Shown: positions 8,206 to 15,534 of the stretch, in pieces
How positions within the stretch are numbered: the first letter of the stretch is position 1
How the letters are laid out: each line of letters begins with the position of its first letter
Position numbers and translations under genes: made by a program
Assembly: GCA_015060405.1 (NCBI GenBank)
Contig: SUYN01000010.1
Location: 1-64,000 of the forward strand
DNA length: 64,000 nucleotides
Direction of reading: 5' to 3'
Origin: Bacteroidales bacterium
GTDB taxonomy: Bacteria; Bacteroidota; Bacteroidia; Bacteroidales; UBA932
Notes under the pieces: generated by a model
What the model saw: only the letters and a program-made list of their open reading frames with translations
Database searches by the model: none
What the model was told of the DNA's origin: nothing

Positions 8206-8679
8206 CTATCTGATTATGATTATCGGGCTGGAACATTTTACCCCGTCGAGTTTGAATGTCTGTTTCGCCTCTACTTTTACCTTGTTCAGCTTGCGGCTAT
8301 AGGTGATTACATTTATCTTTCCATCAGGCCACATAATCGTCATGTCCTCCTCATCGAATTCGCTACCTCCGTGAAATTCTCCAAATGCCAGATAATAGTA
8401 TTCCTGCCCCTTTTCCAGCCTGAATCCTTTGTATTCCGCCGGAATGTCCTTGGTTACTGGGGCCGTAATACCTGTTTCGTCCAGATCTATCGTGATGCCT
8501 CTGAAATGGATCTTTGTGCCTGCCAGCCATGAGTTGTCGTTTGCAGGATCAAGCAGGTCCTTGCCCTGTACATCTTGTACCCTTACCTGAAATGTGACCG
8601 GAACCCAGTCAATGATTTTAAATTTCGTGCATGAAACAACACATGCAATCATTAGAAGTAGTGTTAAGATTCGTTTCAT
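8206..8679 (-). CDS. Small lipoprotein of unknown function
   Basis: A 157-residue protein with a lipoprotein signal, MKRILTLLLMIACVVSC (Cys 17), and a beta-rich mature part: WVPVTFQVRVQDVQGKDLLD then LDETGITAPVTKDIPAEYKG. This resembles the immunoglobulin-like or carboxypeptidase-regulatory fold of small Bacteroidetes lipoproteins. No catalytic motif is visible. It lies 182 bases downstream of the M56/TonB gene on the same strand and might be read through from that operon. I do not recognise a family. Confidence 0.75.
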   Translation of the reverse strand: MKRILTLLLMIACVVSCTKFKIIDWVPVTFQVRVQDVQGKDLLDPANDNSWLAGTKIHFRGITIDLDETGITAPVTKDIPAEYKGFRLEKGQEYYYLAFGEFHGGSEFDEEDMTIMWPDGKINVITYSRKLNKVKVEAKQTFKLDGVKCSSPIIIIR

Positions 8680-8861
8680 ATTGGTGATATATTAAAGATT
8701 CTTCATATAAAAGAACGTGCGGTAGTGAAATATACTTCCGTGAGGGTGAGGATAAGAGGCGCTTTCAGATTCAATTCAAATGACATATCCACCCAGACCG
8801 TATCTGTGAAGGCCGGTACAGAGGAAAAGAACGAGAAGAATTGACGCTCCCTGGTAAGCTT

Positions 8862-10811
8862 TTATTTCTGGAAGTTCACCGGAATCACAAGTCTGATTGC
8901 AGTTGGCTTGCCATCTTTCAAGGCTGGTGTCCAGTCTGGTGAAGAGGATATCACCCTGACTGCCTCATCATTGAGCTTCTGGTCAGGTCCCTGAAGCGCC
9001 TTCACATCCATCACTTTGCCAGACTCTGAGACTGTGAATGATACCGATACCCGTCCTTTTGCTGTTGTTCCCTCAGGATATCTGATGTTTGCCTGAACCC
9101 ATTTAGAGAACTCTGCATTTGTGCCCCCATTGAATGTCGGTGCGCTATTCTGTGGCTTTTCTTCCGGTTTGTCATAAGTGCTGATCCAGACAGTCCCATC
9201 TGCGGCTATAGTTCCTTTCGGATTTGCAGGTAGAGCTGCGACCTCTTCGCTTGTTGCCTTCTTGCCATCGATGTAGATGTCTGGGACAGGCTTTTTCTCA
9301 TTTGTCTTTGACGGATCGGTTGTAATGACGATCACGCCTTCGTCAGTAGCATATTCCTTCAAGGCCTTTTCTGTCTTGAGGACTTCCATTGAAGTAATTG
9401 TGGCCAGATCGATAGTGTTAAGGTCGAATCCCTCCGGCATTCTTTCGCCGTTGACAACGACTACCAGATCGTTTGCGCTGACTTCGACTTTCTCTTCGTC
9501 AGCAGGGCTGACCTGAGTGCCTGACTTAAGTGTGAATCCATCCGCATTCTTGTCCACATTAATAGTGCCGGTGACATAAGGACCGGTCTTGGTGATGGCG
9601 GCGCTTACTCTGTTGTTGTCTTTCAGGTATGCTACGATTACCACGACATCCGGATCGTCAAACATCGCCTTATCCTGCATTTCCTTTGTCACGATCGCAC
9701 CATTGTGCATGTAGATGTTCTGGTTGAGGTCAAGTCCGGTGTAATGAACCTGAAGTTCCTTGCATGCAGAGTCGAAATAGATGAGCGTTACCGTGTTGTT
9801 TTCCTTGTCGACGATGAATCTTCCTTCACGCAGATTCTTTTTAGTAAATTCACTTTTCGGTTCTGGTAAAGATTTTTTACTATCTTTGCCGTTCAGAGTG
9901 TCTGCCGCAGCGACAGGCTGCTGGTCTTCATACTGGTAATCTACCCTTGTCTCGGCAGTTGCCGCGAGAGAGATTCCTACGAGAGGAATGACGTAGAGAG
10001 CCTTCCAGGCACTCATACGAGATGATTTTTTGTTCAACATCATAGTAATACGAGCTTTAAGTGTACTGTGATTAAAGCTGTTAGCAACTGAGTAGCCGCT
10101 CTTGCTGACAGCTTTTCTTATTAGTAAATATTGGTATTCCTTGATATTCGCTCCGCTTCTCAGGACTGCATCGTCTGCCTCGAACTCGTGGAGGGCACGA
10201 AGGTCTGCCTTGAGCATCCATATTGCCGGATTGAACCACTGGAGAGCTGTGATCATGTCGACGAAAAGAATGTCCCACGAATGTCTGAGTGCGATGTGTG
10301 CCTTCTCGTGTGTCAGGATCTGAGAGTAGCCGCTCTCATAATCCTCACGGGAAATCACGATGTATTTCATCCAGCTGAACGGGGCTGTATCAGTTTCTGT
10401 AATTATAAGGGTCTCGCCGCTTTCAAGAGTCTGTCTGTTTCCGCTGCCGATGATCCGCATGATGCCGATTATCGAAGTGGCAACATGTACAAGCACCGCC
10501 AGAGCGCCGAGGACGAATAACGAGCAGAGGACGACAGGCCATATAGGAGCAGACACTTCCGGAACCATGGCGACAGTCCCGGCCGCTTCGCCGACGATGG
10601 TCTCTGATGATGCTTCCATTGCCGGAAGAATGACTACCTTCCGGAGGGTAATGACGCAGAGGGGGAGTATGAATGAAAGAGCAGCCGTACCGAGAAGCAC
10701 GATGCGGTTGAAACGGTGGAATGTGTCCTTGCTGAGCAGCAGGCGGTAGAACATATAGAACACCGCCAATGCGATTGCCGCCTTACCCTGATATGATAAA
10801 AATTCGGTCAT
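8862..10811 (-). CDS. BlaR1-like M56 membrane metallopeptidase fused to a TonB-type C-terminal domain
   Basis: A 649-residue multidomain protein. N-terminal membrane helices (about residues 11-22, 36-56, 90-115) surround the M56 peptidase site: HEKAH (about 168-172) with a later Glu in ALHEFEADD. A further membrane helix near 268-282 precedes a periplasmic half. That half carries a plug-like segment (DLVVVVNGERMPEGFD, ITSMEVLKTEKALKEYA, GVIVITT, about 455-505) and a TonB C-terminal domain (about 565-649, IRYPEGTTAKGRVSVSFTV). By family knowledge, BlaR1-like proteins cleave a BlaI-type repressor after sensing an envelope signal. Its BlaI partner lies 101 bases upstream. No penicillin-binding domain is present, so the signal is probably not a beta-lactam. 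The TonB-type domain may contact outer-membrane receptors. Confidence 0.88.
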   Translation of the reverse strand: MTEFLSYQGKAAIALAVFYMFYRLLLSKDTFHRFNRIVLLGTAALSFILPLCVITLRKVVILPAMEASSETIVGEAAGTVAMVPEVSAPIWPVVLCSLFVLGALAVLVHVATSIIGIMRIIGSGNRQTLESGETLIITETDTAPFSWMKYIVISREDYESGYSQILTHEKAHIALRHSWDILFVDMITALQWFNPAIWMLKADLRALHEFEADDAVLRSGANIKEYQYLLIRKAVSKSGYSVANSFNHSTLKARITMMLNKKSSRMSAWKALYVIPLVGISLAATAETRVDYQYEDQQPVAAADTLNGKDSKKSLPEPKSEFTKKNLREGRFIVDKENNTVTLIYFDSACKELQVHYTGLDLNQNIYMHNGAIVTKEMQDKAMFDDPDVVVIVAYLKDNNRVSAAITKTGPYVTGTINVDKNADGFTLKSGTQVSPADEEKVEVSANDLVVVVNGERMPEGFDLNTIDLATITSMEVLKTEKALKEYATDEGVIVITTDPSKTNEKKPVPDIYIDGKKATSEEVAALPANPKGTIAADGTVWISTYDKPEEKPQNSAPTFNGGTNAEFSKWVQANIRYPEGTTAKGRVSVSFTVSESGKVMDVKALQGPDQKLNDEAVRVISSSPDWTPALKDGKPTAIRLVIPVNFQK

Positions 10812-10855
10812 ATTTGTGTGATTCGTAAGTTGCTGATAATCTGTTGCTTATTCTG

Positions 10856-10885
10856 AATCACCTGCGTCATCAGGAGCAGGTGATT
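10856..10885 (-). repeat. Perfect 10-bp stem-loop between blaI-like and M56 genes
   Basis: AATCACCTGC (10856-10865) and GCAGGTGATT (10876-10885) form a perfect inverted repeat inside the 101-base intercistronic gap. There is no T-run, so it is more likely an mRNA stability or processing element than a full terminator. It could set different levels of regulator and sensor. Confidence 0.5.
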
Positions 10886-10912
10886 TATGGTATGGTGTTA
10901 GTGATCAGTGCT

Positions 10913-11284
10913 TTATGCTTCACCGTTTTCAATCTGTTCTATCAGTTCCTTGAGCTCGTCGACAGTAATCTTCTCTTCTTTTACCAGAGTTGAGACCGCG
11001 CTGAGGTAGGAGTTGTTGAAGTAGCTGCTGATGATGCCCTTGAATGTCCTTCCGGCGTAGTCCTCACGTGAGACGACGGGGTAGTACTGGTAGGAATTGC
11101 CATAGGCCTTGTGGCTTACATAGCCGTTTGCTTCAAGGTTGCGTACCATTGTCGACAGTGTGTTGAAATGCGGCTTCGGCTCGTCGTAATGCTCCAGAAG
11201 TTCACGTACGAACATCGCTCCTTTATCCCAAAAGAGATTCATGATCTCTTCCTCTTTTTTAGTCAGTTTCTTCATGTCTGTCAT
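10913..11284 (-). CDS. BlaI/MecI/CopY family repressor (second operon)
   Basis: A 123-residue winged-helix repressor. The N-terminal DNA-binding domain shows the family hallmarks LTKKEEEIMNLFWDKG, HFNTLSTMVRNLEANGYV and the wing segment SHKAYGNSYQYYPVVSREDY. The C-terminal dimerisation helices follow (VDELKELIEQIENG). BlaI proteins repress their own operon until an M56 partner cleaves them. The partner here is the M56/TonB gene 101 bases downstream. A second in-frame ATG at 11275 (MKKLTKKEEE) is an equally good start. The promoter just upstream is overlapped by AACTA-type palindromes, consistent with autoregulation. It resembles the other BlaI copy at 14016 closely in sequence. Confidence 0.93.
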   Translation of the reverse strand: MTDMKKLTKKEEEIMNLFWDKGAMFVRELLEHYDEPKPHFNTLSTMVRNLEANGYVSHKAYGNSYQYYPVVSREDYAGRTFKGIISSYFNNSYLSAVSTLVKEEKITVDELKELIEQIENGEA

Positions 11285-11295
11285 TCTTTACGACA

Positions 11296-11325
11296 CAAAG
11301 GTAACTAAATTTTCTTTTAATGCAA
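11296..11325 (-). promoter_or_regulatory. Promoter of the second BlaI/M56 operon
   Basis: On the minus strand a TTG at 11323-11325 is followed after exactly 19 bases by TACCTTTG at 11296-11303, a close match to the Bacteroidetes consensus. Start of transcription would be about 11290, a few bases before the first blaI-like ATG. Confidence 0.7.
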
Positions 11326-11361
11326 CTATTTTGTGTAGTTTTATAACTAAAAATTTTAGTT
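11324..11361. promoter_or_regulatory. Two operator-like palindromes, probable BlaI sites
   Basis: Two 17-base inverted repeats lie next to each other: AACTATTTTGTGTAGTT (11324-11340), which overlaps the -33 element, and AACTAAAAATTTTAGTT (11345-11361). A third half-site, AACTAAAT, at 11303-11310 touches the -7 box. The same AACTAAA/TTTAGTT motif occurs at the other BlaI promoter (14514-14529). That they are BlaI operators is inference from position and recurrence. Confidence 0.6.
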
Positions 11362-11402
11362 TATATATTCACGAGTGATGGTCTTTATGATATAAAATAT
11401 TA

Positions 11403-11433
11403 AATGCCAGCACTTTAGAGTAGTACTGGCATT
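11403..11433 (-). terminator. Terminator after the M56-M23 gene
   Basis: AATGCCAG (11403-11410) and CTGGCATT (11426-11433) form an 8-bp stem that continues for 3 bp after one mismatch. On the minus strand it is followed by 'taatatttta'. It separates the two BlaI/M56 operons. Just beside it lies a short direct repeat, TTGATGTCAT, twice within 11432-11452. Confidence 0.6.
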
Positions 11434-11457
11434 GATGTCATCATTGATGTCATTTAC

Positions 11458-13995
11458 TTATCTTCTTGCTGGGGCATCTTTAGGGGCAAGTTCGGACACA
11501 TTCATCGGGACAGCCTGGTAGATTATCTGCATCTCAGCATCCGAAAGTCCGGCAAGTGGTTTGCCGAAGACTTCACCGGCAAGTTCATCCCTTAGTTCCC
11601 TGTATGCCCTCTGCACGAATTCATTCACCTTCTGGTAACCGTCGAAACTTGTACCTCTGTCATGCTGCATCACTACCATAGCCTGGGTAACAGGATATGT
11701 GTATGAAGAACCATCAGGGAGAATGAATGTCTGGTCGATGCTTTCAGGATAATCCGGATCACCTTCCTTATTGAGGATGGCTTTCTTCATCTCTCTCAAT
11801 GTATCTTCATCTAGGTACCTCGGTTTAGTCAGAATGAGATATCTGTCTGTAGCGTTGGTCTTTATTATCAGAACATTTTTGCGGTCAGCATTGATTGTCT
11901 CAACACCGTAGAACTCATCCTTCTTCATTTTCGTTGCCGGATGATTCGGAGTGGCTGTATTGTTCATGGTAAGGTAGATACGCAAGCCTTCAATGCCGCG
12001 CAGTTCCTTCTTAAGGTCGTCAATGTATCCCATCGGAGTCTGCGGATCTGCACTGATCTGAATGAGGTCGATAGAACTGTCTGCAGCAATCTTACCGGTA
12101 ACGATATCCTTGACTTCTTCCTTGGTGCACCTCTGACCGTCTAAAGTCATCGTATAGGTGTCTGAAAGACGATTGTTGTCGATTCCGGCTTTCTGAATAT
12201 CAAGTTGAATTACTTTTGCCTTGGCTTTGCCTGATAAGCCTTCAATTCTTTCCGTCCTGTCTGACAGAACAGTGATTTCACCTGGCACCGGACGATATGA
12301 ACTAAGGTTGATCTTGAACACGGATGCCTTTCTCAACAGTTCTCTGACCATGTCAGCAACTTCAGACGGTACGTCAGTTGCAACTTCAAGCAGTACACTG
12401 CTGTAAGGAGATAATCCTGAAGCAAAATGCTCTCCGACAGCCTGGCTGATTTCCTCATTTATCTTGCAGAGTCTTCCTTCACAGATTGCGAAATATTCCT
12501 CTCCGGGTTTGTTTGTTCCTTCTACCACATATATGTGGAAAGGTCCCTTTGCCGGCCTGTCTGATGTAAAGTATCGGGCAGGATCTACGGGTTCTCCGTC
12601 CTTGCGCATTTCGAAATGGAGATGCGGGCCTGTCGCGCGTCCAGTCGAGCCGGCATAACCGATAAGTTGTCCTTTATGTACCTTTCCGGATATGGTCCAT
12701 CCGGAATGGTCGGCGTCTGTCTCAAGATTATAAACGGAATTTACCTTGATGACAGGAGAAGAATTGTTCTCCATCTTTATGTGAGAGACAATAGCAACCT
12801 TGGACAGATGTGCATATCTGGTCTCGATACCATCGGTATGTTTCAGCACCAGCATAAGTCCGTTGCTGTCATCGCGGGTGACGGCAAGAATTTCGCCGTC
12901 GGCAGCCGCGTATACAGGATCGTCCTCGTTGAGGACATAGTCGATACCTGTATGTGTACCACCTGCACCGAATGAATTGCTTGCGGTTGCGTCGCATGGA
13001 GGGCACATATCTATATATGTCGCTTCCGTGCCATTAGTCAAGTCCGTTGATACTTCGGCCTTTGCCTCTTTTGTGCCGCAGCCGAAGGCCAGAAAGACAG
13101 CTGCAATGATGGGGAGTGTGGCAGCCAGTCTGATCCAGGCCCCTTTGCCACGGCGAGATTGAGTCATCATAATGAATCTTTGTTTTGTCAATGAATGATT
13201 CAACCCACAGGATATATCCGGATTATAACCAAAGAGTTGTTTGAATATGGTTGTTCTATATGTTCTAAGTTCGTATCCTTCGTTGAGGACATCCTTGTCT
13301 GCCTCCCATTCCTGCACTTCCTCAAGGGCCTTCTCCGCCATCCAGAAGAACGGATTGAACCAGAAGATTGAGCGGAGGACTGATAGAGCCACACGCTCGA
13401 AAGAATGTCTGTGACGGACATGACTGGCTTCGTGTGTCAGGATCTGAAGGCGTTCCTGTGGCTCGTAGTTGAATCCCATGAATATGGTCATCAGGAACGA
13501 GAAAGGAGTCTTTATGTCCTCGTGCTCGGCCAGGGTATATTCTTCTGTGCGAGTCAGTCTGGAACGTCTGCGGAGCCTCTGTATCTTTATTGCATTATAT
13601 ATGGTCAAGCCGATTGAGGCAAGTGCGACAAGGATATATATGACTTGGACAGCCATGACGGCAGCCACTTTTATACTGCCTGTATTCTTCGGCTGCTCCG
13701 TTCCGACATCTATGCCATCAGATGCTTCAGTCCTGACAGCTGATCCTGTGCCTGCGGCACCGTCGAGTTCCTGTTCAAGGAAATCATATCCTGTCAGAAT
13801 CGTCTGCTGCGTGAATGTCTTCTCGGGAAATACCGGAACATTCATGGCTGGTATAGCTGCTGCCAGAAGCATAGACGCAATTATGAACGCCCTGCAGATA
13901 GCAAAGCTGACCTTCTTTGCAAGGAGCCAGCGGTACGCTACCAGGAACAGTCCGCTGCAGACCATCACCTCGATTATGTATCTGATTGCTGACAT
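11458..13995 (-). CDS. BlaR1-like M56 membrane peptidase fused to an M23 (LytM-type) peptidase domain
   Basis: An 845-residue protein joining two zinc peptidases. Residues 1-300 form the M56 unit: membrane helices near 5-22, 33-50 and 110-135, zinc motif HEASH (about 188-192), third ligand in EVQEWEADKD, and a fourth helix near 290-305. Residues 335-480 form an M23 domain with the expected ligands: HTGID (about 346-350), YAHL and HLHFE (about 456-460). By topology the M23 domain would face the periplasm and could act on peptidoglycan cross-links. The remaining 365 residues contain repeated alpha/beta units (YIDDLKKELRGIEGLRIYL) that I cannot assign. The gene follows a BlaI gene by 20 bases. 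No penicillin-binding domain is visible. A sensor that is itself a wall hydrolase is unusual. Confidence 0.88.
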   Translation of the reverse strand: MSAIRYIIEVMVCSGLFLVAYRWLLAKKVSFAICRAFIIASMLLAAAIPAMNVPVFPEKTFTQQTILTGYDFLEQELDGAAGTGSAVRTEASDGIDVGTEQPKNTGSIKVAAVMAVQVIYILVALASIGLTIYNAIKIQRLRRRSRLTRTEEYTLAEHEDIKTPFSFLMTIFMGFNYEPQERLQILTHEASHVRHRHSFERVALSVLRSIFWFNPFFWMAEKALEEVQEWEADKDVLNEGYELRTYRTTIFKQLFGYNPDISCGLNHSLTKQRFIMMTQSRRGKGAWIRLAATLPIIAAVFLAFGCGTKEAKAEVSTDLTNGTEATYIDMCPPCDATASNSFGAGGTHTGIDYVLNEDDPVYAAADGEILAVTRDDSNGLMLVLKHTDGIETRYAHLSKVAIVSHIKMENNSSPVIKVNSVYNLETDADHSGWTISGKVHKGQLIGYAGSTGRATGPHLHFEMRKDGEPVDPARYFTSDRPAKGPFHIYVVEGTNKPGEEYFAICEGRLCKINEEISQAVGEHFASGLSPYSSVLLEVATDVPSEVADMVRELLRKASVFKINLSSYRPVPGEITVLSDRTERIEGLSGKAKAKVIQLDIQKAGIDNNRLSDTYTMTLDGQRCTKEEVKDIVTGKIAADSSIDLIQISADPQTPMGYIDDLKKELRGIEGLRIYLTMNNTATPNHPATKMKKDEFYGVETINADRKNVLIIKTNATDRYLILTKPRYLDEDTLREMKKAILNKEGDPDYPESIDQTFILPDGSSYTYPVTQAMVVMQHDRGTSFDGYQKVNEFVQRAYRELRDELAGEVFGKPLAGLSDAEMQIIYQAVPMNVSELAPKDAPARR

Positions 13996-14015
13996 AGGGG
14001 AGTGGATTTACATGT

Positions 14016-14399
14016 CTATCTGTTTCCGTTCAATATCTTCATTATTTCGTCGGTCTCTTCCAGTGAAATCGACTTCTGTGCTGAGAAGAAGTTCACCATC
14101 CGGCTGATCGAGCCTTCGAAGAAATTGTCGAGGACAGTCCTCATATATGTATTGGTGTAATCCTCCTTCGCCACGATAGGGAAGTACTCGTAGGTCCTTC
14201 CATATGCCTTGTGTGACACGAACCCCTTGTTCTCGAGGATACGCACTATTGTCGATACCGTATTATATGCAGGCTTAGGTTCCGGCAGTTCAGCCAGGAT
14301 GTCATGCACCAGCACCTTCTCTTTCTGCCATATCACCTGCATGATCTCAAGTTCGGCCTTTGTCAGTTCCTGAGGTCTGTTTTTTACTGTTTCACCCAT
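14016..14399 (-). CDS. BlaI/MecI/CopY family repressor (first operon)
   Basis: A 127-residue winged-helix repressor with LTKAELEIMQVIWQKEK, the recognition region AYNTVSTIVRILENKGFV, the wing SHKAYGRTYEYFPIVAKEDY and a C-terminal dimerisation part (SLEETDEIMKIL). The N-terminal extension MGETVKNRPQE is short and normal. It is the first gene of an operon with the M56-M23 fusion starting 20 bases downstream, which by family analogy would cleave it on signal. The leader is about 80 bases long and its promoter carries a perfect 16-base palindrome, a probable operator for this protein. Confidence 0.93.
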   Translation of the reverse strand: MGETVKNRPQELTKAELEIMQVIWQKEKVLVHDILAELPEPKPAYNTVSTIVRILENKGFVSHKAYGRTYEYFPIVAKEDYTNTYMRTVLDNFFEGSISRMVNFFSAQKSISLEETDEIMKILNGNR

Positions 14400-14484
14400 A
14401 ATTTTTTCGTTAAGATCCTTCGCCTAAGCTCAGGATGACAATATAATTTACAGCAGAAAGAACGGTCTCCCGAACTTCCCGATG

Positions 14485-14515
14485 CAAACATAAAACTAAT
14501 TTTCTAATTATGCAA
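14485..14515 (-). promoter_or_regulatory. Promoter of the first BlaI/M56-M23 operon
   Basis: On the minus strand TTG (14513-14515) is followed after 20 bases by TATGTTTG (14485-14492). The arrangement copies the promoter of the second operon at 11296-11325. Confidence 0.65.
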
Positions 14516-14529
14516 CTAAATATTTAGTT
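14514..14529. promoter_or_regulatory. Perfect 16-base palindrome, probable BlaI operator
   Basis: AACTAAATATTTAGTT is a perfect inverted repeat overlapping the -33 element. It shares its arms with the palindromes at 11324-11361 before the second BlaI gene. Binding by BlaI is inference. Confidence 0.6.
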
Positions 14530-14833
14530 AATTAACGAAAATTTTCATATTCGCCCATCTGCCGTACTTTGTAAGCTTCTCCAGAACCTGCACAGGCTAT
14601 TACCGACAGAGAGCAGACCATGTCTCACCTGATCCGTAGTACGGACCGTCCGAAGGATAACATACTCCGCCGGAATATTGTCCTTTTCCGATAAATCTTA
14701 TAGTCAGATATGTCATTGCTCATAAAGTCATAGGCATCTCAAATGTAGTAGTAGTGAAAGTGCTGGAAGCAGTAAATCAAGACATTATCTGTGCCTGCGT
14801 ACAAAGACAGGCATTGGATTTGAAAAAAGTTTG

Positions 14834-14841
14834 TATATTTG
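14834..14841 (+). promoter_or_regulatory. -7 box of a candidate small RNA
   Basis: TATATTTG matches TAnnTTTG exactly. A TTG lies 17 bases upstream (spacing short for the consensus). No ORF follows before a strong terminator. Confidence 0.45.
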
Positions 14842-14847
14842 CAATGC

Positions 14848-14920
14848 ACATTCATTGTGTTGGGACAGGGCCTCTGGTCGTGTACCGCCCCGAGGTCGGT
14901 TTTCACTGACCTCTTTTTTT
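14848..14920 (+). ncRNA. Candidate small RNA of about 70 nt with intrinsic terminator
   Basis: The interval runs from the expected start after the TATATTTG box to a T7 run at 14914-14920. The 3' end is a terminator hairpin (GAGGTC 14892-14897 with GACCTC 14908-14913). Upstream, GGCCTC (14869-14874) could instead pair with the same GAGGTC, with GGT/ACC inside, giving a mutually exclusive antiterminator-like fold. No gene follows on this strand, so a free-standing small RNA is likelier than a riboswitch. I do not recognise an Rfam family. Confidence 0.45.
14892..14920 (+). terminator. Intrinsic terminator with T7 run
   Basis: GAGGTC and GACCTC arms form a 6-bp stem around a 10-nt loop and are followed directly by seven T residues. 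Confidence 0.75.
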
Positions 14921-15119
14921 AATCTCTTTCAATTCCAAATCATCGGAAAAGTAAAAGAAAATTTGTCCGTAACATTTTCTACGTGCTTCAGCCAAGGCTC
15001 CATAATATGAAGGGTTATGTGACGGTAACTCGAATATCACAGCCTCTCCGCCTTGTTTTGTCAGTGCTCCGTACACTTCCTGTGGAAAACATGGTTAAAG
15101 GAAAGATTCTTTTTATCAT

Positions 15120-15230
15120 AGCTGTGACACTTTTTCTTGTTTTTATGACACAGCTGTGGCGATTTACATCATTTTGATGTGATTTCTTTCACAGCTGCAC
15201 CATTTATTGCTCAAAAAGTGTCACAGCTGT
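15120..15230. repeat. Cluster of four CACAGCTG repeats inside a 16-bp inverted repeat
   Basis: AGCTGTGACACTTTTT at 15120-15135 is the exact reverse complement of 15213-15228. Between them lie the palindrome CACAGCTGTG (15149-15158, within TGACACAGCTGTGGC) and CACAGCTG (15190-15197). All four copies share the core CAGCTG with a TGACA or TGTCA flank. The set could be operators, a palindromic repetitive element or a small non-autonomous element. Confidence 0.6.
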
Positions 15231-15320
15231 CATCCTCCGAACGGGACTTAATGTCGTCACGGCAGAGTATTCGCGGGCAGTAAACATCTGTGCTCGCTTC
15301 GCTTACACAGTTTTTAATTA

Positions 15321-15358
15321 TGCATACCTTACAAAAGCATGCATACCTTACAAAAGCA
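15321..15358. repeat. Perfect 19-bp tandem duplication
   Basis: TGCATACCTTACAAAAGCA occurs twice with no gap (15321-15339 and 15340-15358). The second copy also forms a long imperfect palindrome with 15359-15377 (ATGCATAC with GTATGCAT, and CAAAAG with CTTTTG). Confidence 0.7.
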
Positions 15359-15384
15359 AGCTTTTGACAGTATGCATAACAAAA

Positions 15385-15410
15385 AACATCCCACAAATTT
15401 GTGGGATGTT
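15385..15410 (-). terminator. Terminator after tRNA-Arg
   Basis: AACATCCCAC and GTGGGATGTT are perfect arms around AAATTT. On the minus strand the hairpin is followed by TTTTTT. It lies 20 bases after the tRNA 3' end and would close the rplS-tRNA transcript. Confidence 0.75.
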
Positions 15411-15430
15411 TGCTGCAGATTTCTCTGCTC

Positions 15431-15507
15431 TGGTGACTCCGACAGGATTCAAACCTGTAACCTTCTGATCCGTAGTCAGATGCTCTATTCAGTTGAGCTA
15501 CGGAGCC
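15431..15507 (-). tRNA. tRNA-Arg (anticodon ACG)
   Basis: The minus strand folds into a full cloverleaf of 77 nt with encoded CCA. The acceptor is GGCTCCG pairing with CGGAGTC, and the D stem is GCTC/GAGC. The anticodon stem is TCTGA/TCAGA with loop CTACGGA (anticodon ACG at positions 34-36). The T stem is ACAGG/CCTGT with loop TTTGAAT. It reads CGU, and after A34 deamination CGC and CGA. It lies 27 bases downstream of rplS and is probably on the same transcript. Confidence 0.95.
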
Positions 15508-15534
15508 GTTTGCAGCTAAGCTGCTATTTCCTTG

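Larger units (their letters stand above)
14530..15430. other. Gene-poor region of about 0.9 kb
   Basis: I find no convincing protein gene here. It holds a promoter-plus-terminator unit (14834-14920) that looks like a small RNA gene, a cluster of CACAGCTGTG-type repeats with a 16-bp inverted repeat (15120-15228), a perfect 19-bp tandem duplication (15321-15358) and the terminator behind the tRNA (15385-15410). The stretch 14560-14800 shows nothing I can name. Confidence 0.6.

Noticed and set aside
8680..8844. Open plus-strand frame ending in a protein-like stretch (NSNDISTQTVSVKAG)
   Set aside because: It has no start codon, extends antisense into the lipoprotein gene and is too short to separate from chance. 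A lost gene tail cannot be excluded.
8862..14399. BlaI/BlaR1 pairs as a beta-lactam resistance locus
   Set aside because: No beta-lactamase or penicillin-binding sensor domain is present. The C-terminal parts are M23 and TonB-type domains instead.
14983..15177. 64-codon plus-strand frame in the gene-poor region, hydrophobic at its end
   Set aside because: It starts with GTG, has no family sequence, and runs into the CAGCTG repeat cluster, so its hydrophobic end simply reflects T-rich repeats.
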